Assembly: GCA_963631415.1 (NCBI GenBank)
Contig: CAVGQS010000029.1
Coordinates: 1-19,406, forward strand
DNA: 19,406 bases
Origin: UBA6382 sp963631415
Lineage (GTDB): Bacteria; Bacteroidota; Bacteroidia; Bacteroidales; Bacteroidaceae
Direction of reading: 5' to 3'
Made by a program: the position numbers and the translations under genes
The notes under the pieces: generated by a model
The model's input: only the letters and a program-made list of their open reading frames with translations
Databases searched by the model: none
What the model was told of the DNA's origin: nothing
In this document: piece after piece, positions 12,980-19,406 of the stretch
Position numbering within the stretch: position 1 is the stretch's first letter
Layout: every line of letters starts with the position of its first letter

Positions 12980-15342
12980 AAAGCATATTCTTCTTGTTCA
13001 ACAAGGCGGCCGCCGACACGCGCCAGACGCTGCAGAGCCTCTCAGAGCACAAGGCGGTGGACCGCATAGTGGTCTTCGAGCCAGAGGCGCTAGACGGCAG
13101 TCAGAGAATTAAGAACGCAGACGGCGTGGAGGTCGTAGCGACCGAGAGCACCACTTTTGACACCAGCACGCTGGAGCGCATCAACGGCTACGGCGCCGAC
13201 ATAGCCATCGTCTACACCAAGACGACGCCGCTCAACATAGGCTACCGCGCACTGCACCGCATGATGGCGGTATGCAGCCAGCAGGACCACTCCGTGGCCT
13301 ACGCCGACTACTACGAGATAAAGCAGGGCCAGCGCCACAACCACCCGCTCATCGACAGCCAGGAGGGCAGCGTGAGGAACGACTTTGACTACGGCAGCCT
13401 GCTCGTGTTCAACAACGCTGGCGGCGGGCAGTTCCGCACCGACGGTCCCTACCGCTACGCCGCGCTCTACGCCGACCTGCTGACACGCACGAAGATACAC
13501 CTTCCCGAATACCTCTACACTGAGCACGAGAGCGACCTGCGGCTGAGCGGCGAGAAGCAGTTTGACTACGTAAACCCCGCCATGAGCGAAGTGCAGGCAG
13601 AGATGGAGCGCGCCTTCACCCGCCACCTGAGCGAACAGGGCGCCCTGCTCACCACCGACATGATCCGCCTCGCCAACCTCGACGTGGCGTTCAAGCGCGA
13701 GGCGAGCGTCATCATACCAGTGCGCAACAGGGAGAAGACCATAGCCGACGCCGTGAGGTCGGCTCTGGAGCAGCAGACCAGCTTCAGCTACAACGTGATA
13801 GTCATAGACAACCACTCCACCGACCAGACCACCGACATAGTGAGCCGCTTGGCAAAGGAGGACGACCGGGTGGTGCACCTCGTGCCTGGCCGCGAGGACC
13901 TGGGCATCGGCGGCTGCTGGGACTACGCCATACGCTCGGAGCACTGCGGCAAGTTTGCCGTGCAGCTCGACTCCGACGACCTCTACAGCTCGCCGCAGAC
14001 CCTGCAGCGCATAGTCGACAAATTCTATGAGACCAAGGCCGCCATGGTGATAGGCAGCTACAGCCTCGTGGACTTCGACCTCAATCCGCTGCCGCCCGGC
14101 CTCATCGACCACAAGGAGTGGACCGACGCCAACGGCCGCAACAACGCCCTGCGCATCAACGGACTCGGAGCGCCGCGCGCCTTCTTCGTGCCGGTGCTGC
14201 GCCAGGTGGGCTTCCCCAACACCAGCTACGGCGAGGACTACGCCGTGGGCCTGGCCATCTCGCGCCATTACCGCATAGGGCGCATCTACGACAACCTCTA
14301 CCTCTGCCGCCGCTGGAACGGCAACTCCGACGCGGCGCTGTCCATAGAGAAGCAAAACGCCAACAACAAATATAAGGACTGGATAAGGACCCGCGAACTA
14401 CTGGCCCGCAAGGGTCTCCTTAGCCAGCGCTTCGGCGAGCAGGCTGTGAAGCGGCTCTTCCGCGACCAGATGGAGTCGTGGCACGAGACCGCCGAGCGCT
14501 TTGAGGCACTCGACACCACGGTGCAGCGCGCGGCGTTCACCACCCAGGCGGGCGCCACTCTCGAGGTGCAGTTCAATCCCGACCGCATACGCTCTACCGG
14601 CGCCAAGGTGGACAAGGCAAGCATCGCCGCCCGCAAGTGCTTCCTCTGCCAGGACAACCAGCCCGAGCAGCAGATGCACCTCAGCTACAAGGGCAAATTC
14701 CAACTGTGCGTAAACCCCTACCCCATACTCCACAACCACTTCACCCTGCCCCTGATGGCCCACGAGCCACAGGTTCTCAGCCGCCACTACGGCGACCTGG
14801 AGGACATAGTGGACGATCTGCCCGAGGGCATGACGGTGTTCTACAACGGCGCGCAGTGCGGCGCTTCGGCTCCCGACCATTTCCACTTCCAGGCAGCCCG
14901 CGCCAACGAGATTCCGCTGCAGCGCGACCTGCACAAATACCACTCCACCACTGTTGCCGACGGCATAAAGTTGGTAGACGGCTTCGTCTATCCGCTCTTC
15001 GTGGCAGACAGCGCCAAGGCGGCTGAGAGGGTGGTCAGCGCGCTGCCCGTGGTCGACGGCGAGCCGGAGCCGCGTTTCAACATCATTGCGCAGCGCAGTC
15101 AGTACATCATCATACCGCGCCGCAAACTGCGCCCCGAGTGCTACTACGCCGAGGGCGATGACAATATGTGCATCAGCCCCGGAGCGGTGGATATGGGCGG
15201 CCTCATCATTGCGCCACGCAAGAAAGACTTCGACAGGCTCAACGCCGACATCATCAGCGCCATACTGCAAGAAGTGGCTCTCTCGCCCGACGAACTGGAG
15301 CCGGTTGTTGAACAGATAAAAAGCGCCGCCGCCAATGATTAG
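12976..15342 (+). CDS. Fusion protein: degenerate GT2 + GT2 glycosyltransferase + DUF4922 HIT-like domain
   Basis: 788-aa cytosolic protein with three parts. Residues 1-about 215 look like a GT-A fold without a clear catalytic centre (GADIAIVYTKTTPLNIGYRA, YADYYEIKQG, DFDYGSLLVFN). Residues about 242-500 are a fuller GT2 domain: VIIPVRNREKTIADAVRSAL, VIDNHSTDQTTD, the metal-binding DSDDLY near 331, and GEDYAVGLAISRHYRIGRIY near 418. Residues about 515-780 match DUF4922, related to GalT and GDP-hexose phosphorylases: CFLC (Cys555/Cys558), NPYPILHNHFTLP and the nucleotidyl-transfer motif HFHFQ (His635, His637, Gln639). A chain holding both transfer and phosphorolysis of sugar nucleotides is the reasonable reading; substrates are unknown. 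Start and stop overlap neighbours by 4 and 8 nt. Confidence 0.88.
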   Translation: MKSIFFLFNKAAADTRQTLQSLSEHKAVDRIVVFEPEALDGSQRIKNADGVEVVATESTTFDTSTLERINGYGADIAIVYTKTTPLNIGYRALHRMMAVCSQQDHSVAYADYYEIKQGQRHNHPLIDSQEGSVRNDFDYGSLLVFNNAGGGQFRTDGPYRYAALYADLLTRTKIHLPEYLYTEHESDLRLSGEKQFDYVNPAMSEVQAEMERAFTRHLSEQGALLTTDMIRLANLDVAFKREASVIIPVRNREKTIADAVRSALEQQTSFSYNVIVIDNHSTDQTTDIVSRLAKEDDRVVHLVPGREDLGIGGCWDYAIRSEHCGKFAVQLDSDDLYSSPQTLQRIVDKFYETKAAMVIGSYSLVDFDLNPLPPGLIDHKEWTDANGRNNALRINGLGAPRAFFVPVLRQVGFPNTSYGEDYAVGLAISRHYRIGRIYDNLYLCRRWNGNSDAALSIEKQNANNKYKDWIRTRELLARKGLLSQRFGEQAVKRLFRDQMESWHETAERFEALDTTVQRAAFTTQAGATLEVQFNPDRIRSTGAKVDKASIAARKCFLCQDNQPEQQMHLSYKGKFQLCVNPYPILHNHFTLPLMAHEPQVLSRHYGDLEDIVDDLPEGMTVFYNGAQCGASAPDHFHFQAARANEIPLQRDLHKYHSTTVADGIKLVDGFVYPLFVADSAKAAERVVSALPVVDGEPEPRFNIIAQRSQYIIIPRRKLRPECYYAEGDDNMCISPGAVDMGGLIIAPRKKDFDRLNADIISAILQEVALSPDELEPVVEQIKSAAAND

Positions 15343-16543
15343 CGTAGGCATTCTCTCAGCCCCGGCCATCAGCGTGAGCTTCAGCGGCGCCTGGACAGCC
15401 GGCAGCGAGCGGCTCAACGAGAGCAGCCTGGTCGTCAGCGCCCCCACGAAGTTCGTGCCGCTCACAGACGACGCCACCTTCACGCTCCACGACGTGGTCA
15501 TAGGCATCGGCTACCACTGGGAGCGCCGCGAGGACCAGACCTTCCGCGGCACCCTCGACATAATAAAGGAGGGAGACCGCCTCACCGCCGTCAACGTGCT
15601 GCCGGTGGAAGACTACTTGGTCTCCGTCATCAGCAGCGAGATGAAGCCCACCGCCCACCTGGAGTTCCTCAAGGCGGCTGCCGTGATAAGCCGCTCGTGG
15701 GCTGTAAGGCAAAAACAAAACCGGCTGAAGGAACACCCCGCAGCAGCGATGCCCGACAGCAGCGATGCCGGCATATATATAAGGTGGTTCGACCGCCAGG
15801 ACCACACCCTCTACGACGTGTGCGCCGACGACCACTGCCAGCGCTACCAGGGCATCATGCGCATCACCAACCCCAACGCCGCCCTGGCAGTCAGCCAGAC
15901 CGCCCACCAGGTGCTCACCTGCAGCGGCGAAGTGTGCGACTGCCGCTTCTCCAAGTGCTGCGGCGGCATGACGGAAGACTTCGCCACCTGTTGGGAAGAC
16001 GTGGAGATGCCCTACCTGCGGCCAGTGAGCGACACCGACCCCAACGACGGCCACGTCTTCTGCAACACCAGCGACAAGGCGGTGCTGTCGCAGGTGCTCA
16101 ACAGCTACGACCTCGAGACCACCGACTTCTACCGCTGGACCGAGGTCTTGACCCAACAGCAGCTGCAAGACTTGCTGAAGCGGAAACTCGGGCGCGACTT
16201 CGGACAAATCAAGGCACTGCGCCCCGTGAGGACCGGCCGTAGCGGACGCATCAGCCAACTGCTCATAGAGGGCACCGCCGGCAGCCTCGTCATCGGCAAG
16301 GAACTGACCATACGCTCAGCGCTCAGCGAGAGCCACCTCTACAGCTCAGCGTTCACCGTCGAGACCGAGGGCGCCGACGCCAGCGGCATTCCGCAGCGCT
16401 TCACTCTCCACGGCAAGGGCTGGGGACACGGAGTGGGACTCTGCCAAATCGGCGCGGCGGTGATGGCCAACGAGGGCTACACCTACAGTCAGATTTTGCA
16501 GCACTACTATCCCGGCACCACGCTAACCGCACTACAAGACTAA
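15335..16543 (+). CDS. SpoIID/LytB-domain protein without signal peptide
   Basis: 402-aa protein of the SpoIID/LytB family, which in sporulating Firmicutes are lytic transglycosylases that cut peptidoglycan glycan strands stripped of peptides. Visible are VLPVEDYLVSVISSEM with the catalytic-type Glu102, AAAVISRSWAV, the cysteine/histidine region CADDHCQ (163-169) and CSGEVCDCRFSKCCGG (from 196), and the C-terminal GKGWGHGVGLCQIGA (from about 360). Cys/His ligands near this place hold zinc in a clostridial SpoIID, as I recall. The protein starts directly with the domain (MISVGILSAPAISVSF) and shows no export signal or membrane anchor, so a cytosolic site is predicted. Its ATG overlaps the fusion gene by 8 nt, and an AmpG-like permease follows. 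Confidence 0.9.
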   Translation: MISVGILSAPAISVSFSGAWTAGSERLNESSLVVSAPTKFVPLTDDATFTLHDVVIGIGYHWERREDQTFRGTLDIIKEGDRLTAVNVLPVEDYLVSVISSEMKPTAHLEFLKAAAVISRSWAVRQKQNRLKEHPAAAMPDSSDAGIYIRWFDRQDHTLYDVCADDHCQRYQGIMRITNPNAALAVSQTAHQVLTCSGEVCDCRFSKCCGGMTEDFATCWEDVEMPYLRPVSDTDPNDGHVFCNTSDKAVLSQVLNSYDLETTDFYRWTEVLTQQQLQDLLKRKLGRDFGQIKALRPVRTGRSGRISQLLIEGTAGSLVIGKELTIRSALSESHLYSSAFTVETEGADASGIPQRFTLHGKGWGHGVGLCQIGAAVMANEGYTYSQILQHYYPGTTLTALQD

Positions 16544-16592
16544 CACCACTGCCGCCGCTGCGCCGCAGACACCAAACATACCGACTACAACA

Positions 16593-17879
16593 ATGACAAA
16601 ACTCAAGAAGACATCCCCATGGGCCTGGGTGCCCACCCTCTACTTTGCGGAGGGCATCCCCTACCTCATGGTGATGACCATATCTGTGATAATGTACAAG
16701 CGCCTGGGCATGGGCAACGACGACATAGCCTTCTACACCAGCTGGCTCTACCTGCCGTGGGTCATCAAGCCGCTGTGGAGCCCGCTGGTCGACATTCTCA
16801 AGACCAAGCGCTGGTGGATAGTGATAATGGAGTTTGTGGTGGGAGTCGCGCTCGCCGGCGTGGCGCTGACCATCCAGGCGCCCCACTTCGTGCAGTACAC
16901 CCTCGCCCTCTTCTGGCTCATGGCGTTCAGCAGCGCCACCCACGACATCGCCGCCGACGGCTTCTACATGATAGGCCTCGACACCAACCAGCAGTCGCTG
17001 TTTGTGGGCATTCGCTCCACCTTCTACCGCATCTCCATGATAGCCGGTCAGGGACTCACGCTCATACTGGCAGGCACGCTCGAGACCTCCACGGGCAACA
17101 TAGCGCAAGCGTGGACGCTCACCATGGCGGCTGTGGCGGTCATGTTCATAGCGCTCTTCGTCTACCACGCCTTCATGTTGCCGCACTCTGAGGAAAAGCC
17201 CGCCGCACAGGCCAAGCGCAACTTCCTCAGTGACTTTGTCGTCACCTTCGGCGACTTCTTCAGGCGCAAGGACGTGCTCACCGCCATCGTCTTCATGCTG
17301 CTCTACCGCTTCCCCGAAGCCCTGCTCGCCAAGATTTCGCCGCTGTTTCTCGTCGACACAACCGAGGCGGGCGGCCTGGCGCTGTCTACCGAGGCAGTGG
17401 GCATCGCCCAAGGCACGGTGGGCGTCATCGGCCTCACGCTGGGCGGCATCCTTGGCGGCATCTGCGCCTCGCGCGGCGGACTCAAGAAGTGGCTGTGGCC
17501 CATGGTGTGGGCCATCTCGCTGCCCGACATCGTCTACGTAGTGCTGAGCTGGTGGCACGTCCAGGACATCTGGCTTGTGTCGGCGGCCATCTGCGTCGAG
17601 CAGTTCGGCTACGGCTTTGGCTTCACCGCCTATATGCTCTTCATGCTCTACTTCTGCCAGGGCAAGAACCAGACCTCCCACTACGCCATCTGCACCGGCT
17701 TCATGGCGCTCAGCATGATGCTGCCCGGCATGTTTGCGGGCAAGCTGCAGGAACTGATGGGCTACACGCCCTTCTTCATCCTCGTCATGGTCTGCACCAT
17801 GGTCACCTTCGCCGTCAGCGCCTTTGTCAAGATAGACCCAAAATTCGGCATCAAGGACACTGCATCCAAAAAAGAATAA
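16593..17879 (+). CDS. AmpG-like MFS muropeptide permease
   Basis: 428-aa inner-membrane transporter of the major facilitator superfamily with about 12 hydrophobic segments. The opening PTLYFAEGIPYLMVMTISVI, followed by DDIAFYTSWLYLPWVIKPLW and SATHDIAADGFY, matches the AmpG branch, which imports anhydromuropeptides (GlcNAc-anhydroMurNAc and peptides) in proton symport. The central cytosolic loop is short (LPHSEEKPAAQAKRN) and the C-terminus is charged (DTASKKE). A nucleoside or sugar substrate cannot be excluded. The gene begins 49 bp after the SpoIID stop and lies 23 bp before the C11 protease, with no promoter consensus in either gap. Its place after a SpoIID-family enzyme supports a cell-wall recycling role. 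Confidence 0.88.
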   Translation: MTKLKKTSPWAWVPTLYFAEGIPYLMVMTISVIMYKRLGMGNDDIAFYTSWLYLPWVIKPLWSPLVDILKTKRWWIVIMEFVVGVALAGVALTIQAPHFVQYTLALFWLMAFSSATHDIAADGFYMIGLDTNQQSLFVGIRSTFYRISMIAGQGLTLILAGTLETSTGNIAQAWTLTMAAVAVMFIALFVYHAFMLPHSEEKPAAQAKRNFLSDFVVTFGDFFRRKDVLTAIVFMLLYRFPEALLAKISPLFLVDTTEAGGLALSTEAVGIAQGTVGVIGLTLGGILGGICASRGGLKKWLWPMVWAISLPDIVYVVLSWWHVQDIWLVSAAICVEQFGYGFGFTAYMLFMLYFCQGKNQTSHYAICTGFMALSMMLPGMFAGKLQELMGYTPFFILVMVCTMVTFAVSAFVKIDPKFGIKDTASKKE

Positions 17880-17902
17880 CAACACAAAAACCACCAATAG
17901 TA

Positions 17903-19219
17903 ATGAAGAACAAACTTTTTGCTTTCATGCCGCTCGTGCTGCTCGTCGCCACACTCCTGTGCTCGTGCAGCGACGACGACAGCGGCAGCTCCACCAAGAG
18001 GGGCAACGGCACCACCTACCGCCGCTCAGTACTGATATATCTGGCAGCCCAGAACTCCCTGGGCTATGCCGGCGCGCAGCGGCTCGACTCCATCGAGATA
18101 GCCAATGGCGCCAGCCGCCTTACCAACGAGCTCGACAACGTCTTCCTCTTCATCGACGACGCCAAACTGCCGCGCCTCTACTGCATCTACAAGAACGGCA
18201 AGAGCACCCGCACCGACAAAGTGCTGACATGGTCCACCGACGTCAACTCCAGCGACCCCGCCACCCTGTGCACCACCCTCGAGTTCATACGCAAGAACTA
18301 CCCCTCCGAGAGCTACGGCCTCGTGCTGTGGAGCCACGGCAACGGCTGGCTCGCCTCTACCAACGTGGTCAACACCATGACAAAGAGCAGCACCCTGCGC
18401 GCATTCGGCGTTGACGTGGGCTCCGACGGCGACATGGAAGACGACAAGACAGCCACCGGCAAGCCGGGCGCGCAGATGGACATCAGCGACATGGCGCAAG
18501 CCATAGACAAGAGCGGAGTGCACCTCGACTTCATCTTCTTCGACGCCTGCCTCATGCAGGGCATCGAGGTGGCGTACGAACTCAAGGACGTGACAGACTA
18601 CGTGGTGGGCAGCGCCATCTCCACCTCGGCCTACGGCGCCTACTACACCAACTTCATTCCCAAGGCGCTCTTCGCCTACCCCGCCAGCGACGCCAACATT
18701 GCGCTCCTTGCCAACCAGTACTACTACGACGCAGCCGAAAACCCCGACCTCAAGAAATACTACGGCAGCACCGGCTGCGTCAACTCTGCCATCAAGACCT
18801 CAGGGCTAAGGGAACTGGCGCAGACCACCGCTCCGCTCATAGCCAAGACCTTCGCCGGCAAGGCGACGCCCTCGCTCGACCAAATACAGGCATACGTTCC
18901 AGTACAGATAGTCAACTCACCCGACTATTTCGACATGGGCAGCGCCATGAAGAACCTCCTCTCCGACTCCGACTACCAGGCGTGGCTTCAGGTGGCCAAC
19001 AAGTGCGTCATCGCCCACAACGCCTCGTCGTCGTTCATAATGGTCTACCGCAACGACGTGCCGGAGGTAGGACAAATCAGCGACCCCGAGAGCATCCTCG
19101 GTGTCTCCATGTTCATACCGCGCACACTATTTTATCGCCAGCCCTACCACGACTACAACGAGCAATTCCACTCCACCCTCTGGTACACCGACGCCGGCTG
19201 GAGCGAGACGGGCTGGTAA
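17903..19219 (+). CDS. Clostripain-family (C11) cysteine protease lipoprotein
   Basis: 438-aa predicted lipoprotein protease. Signal peptide MKNKLFAFMPLVLLVATLLC is followed by SCS; Cys22 is the likely lipidated residue (Cys20 is the alternative). SDDDS after it matches the acidic lipoprotein export signal described for Bacteroidota, so display on the cell surface is predicted. The clan CD catalytic dyad is His145 in VLWSHGNGW and Cys216 in FFDACLMQG. Other C11 features are RRSVLIYLAAQNSL, DNVFLFIDD and VVGSAISTSAYG. Family members cleave after Arg or Lys and often self-activate; I do not see an obvious cleavage site. I start at 17903 because this gives a complete signal peptide; the upstream open frame overlaps the MFS gene. 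It is last in the unit and ends 31 bp before the terminator. Confidence 0.92.
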   Translation: MKNKLFAFMPLVLLVATLLCSCSDDDSGSSTKRGNGTTYRRSVLIYLAAQNSLGYAGAQRLDSIEIANGASRLTNELDNVFLFIDDAKLPRLYCIYKNGKSTRTDKVLTWSTDVNSSDPATLCTTLEFIRKNYPSESYGLVLWSHGNGWLASTNVVNTMTKSSTLRAFGVDVGSDGDMEDDKTATGKPGAQMDISDMAQAIDKSGVHLDFIFFDACLMQGIEVAYELKDVTDYVVGSAISTSAYGAYYTNFIPKALFAYPASDANIALLANQYYYDAAENPDLKKYYGSTGCVNSAIKTSGLRELAQTTAPLIAKTFAGKATPSLDQIQAYVPVQIVNSPDYFDMGSAMKNLLSDSDYQAWLQVANKCVIAHNASSSFIMVYRNDVPEVGQISDPESILGVSMFIPRTLFYRQPYHDYNEQFHSTLWYTDAGWSETGW

Positions 19220-19250
19220 GCGCAAGAAAGATGTTGAGACAGCAACAGCC

Positions 19251-19288
19251 AAAAAAAGGCGGAAACACTCATGTTTCCGCCTTTTTTT
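19251..19288 (+). terminator. Strong intrinsic terminator ending the eight-gene unit
   Basis: A perfect 17-bp stem (19251-19267 with 19272-19288) around a 4-nt loop, with seven A on the left and seven T on the right. Because both flanks are homopolymeric it could also terminate transcription coming from the right on the minus strand. Confidence 0.95.
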
Positions 19289-19319
19289 GTGCCCAAGAAT
19301 TTTCGCAGTCATTGTCAAC

Positions 19320-19386
19320 GCGTTACGTCTGGCACACACTTAAGAATTTTTTAGAAGCACTTTAGCGATTGAAAAGTAGGACTTAA
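19320..19386. repeat. 67-bp terminal repeat, inverted copy of 261-327
   Basis: Matches the reverse complement of 261-327 at 61 of 67 positions, ungapped, with the inner 23 bp identical. Confidence 0.9.
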
Positions 19387-19406
19387 AAAAATTTTATGCG
19401 GACTTA
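19387..19406. repeat. Start of a further dispersed element, cut by the window end
   Basis: An A/T run is followed by ATGCGGACTTA, the core of the tandem units at 91-156. The window ends inside what is probably the left half of another element copy. Confidence 0.7.

Noticed and set aside
13090..14355. Minus-strand open frame of 421 codons opposite the glycosyltransferase fusion
   Set aside because: Low-complexity translation without domains. The opposite strand carries well-defined GT2 motifs.
16401..17897. Minus-strand open frame of 498 codons opposite the MFS gene
   Set aside because: Repeated His/Glu/Asp/Gly composition typical of antisense translation of a membrane protein gene. No start region or domain.
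261..19386. Composite transposon or IS ends bounding the window
   Set aside because: There is no transposase or recombinase gene anywhere between the inverted repeats, and the sequences continue into repeat elements at the window edges. Two separate element copies are the simpler explanation.

Overview
The window comes from a GC-rich member of the Bacteroidales (Bacteroidota). Three things point there. Promoter-like sites match the Bacteroidetes TTTG / TAnnTTTG (-33/-7) pattern, clearest before the tRNA-Phe gene and at 7494-7525. Genes lack strong Shine-Dalgarno sequences. The gene content (a DUF6621-like protein, a carboxy(nor)spermidine dehydrogenase-like enzyme, a GT2-DUF4922 fusion, a DUF3828-like lipoprotein and a C11-protease lipoprotein with an S-D-D-D surface-export signal) is typical of this order. 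A Muribaculaceae-like source is possible, but this is a guess from GC content and gene families.

Layout: 1-528 is AT-rich non-coding DNA with tandem 21-mers, a long hairpin and a 67-bp sequence that recurs inverted at the far end of the window. Positions 529-1673 (minus strand) hold an ATGA-coupled pair, an iron-sulfur flavoprotein-like NADPH/FMN reductase and an O6-alkylguanine-DNA methyltransferase. A small XRE regulator follows at 1862 (HipB-like, with no HipA beside it), then a block of ATGCA-N-TGCAT palindromes, then gpsA and tRNA-Phe(GAA) on the minus strand. A plus-strand pair, Nudix hydrolase and YjjG-like HAD phosphatase, converges on trmN6. Between trmN6 and a DUF3828-like lipoprotein gene lies a decayed coding relic.

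From a well-formed promoter at 7494-7525 to a strong terminator at 19251-19288, eight genes run in one direction with gaps of at most about 50 bp and no visible internal terminator. They are: DUF6621-like protein, carboxy(nor)spermidine dehydrogenase-like enzyme, 7-TM AraC regulator, KefB-like antiporter, GT2-GT2-DUF4922 fusion, SpoIID/LytB-like enzyme without a signal peptide, AmpG-like MFS permease, and a clostripain-family lipoprotein. The last four suggest a cell-wall glycan salvage or remodelling module. AmpG would import muropeptides. A SpoIID-fold enzyme predicted to stay in the cytosol could cleave them. A protein joining glycosyltransferase domains to a GalT/GDP-hexose-phosphorylase-like (HIT superfamily) domain could handle the sugar nucleotides. 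This module is the best candidate for an undescribed system in the window, and its functional reading is inference.

The second notable theme is a dispersed intergenic repeat family. A right end lies at 91-327, a diverged but more complete copy at about 7177-7390, and a left end at 19320-19406. The outer copies have matching 67-bp inverted ends (61 of 67 positions identical), which looks like a MITE- or REP-like palindromic element.
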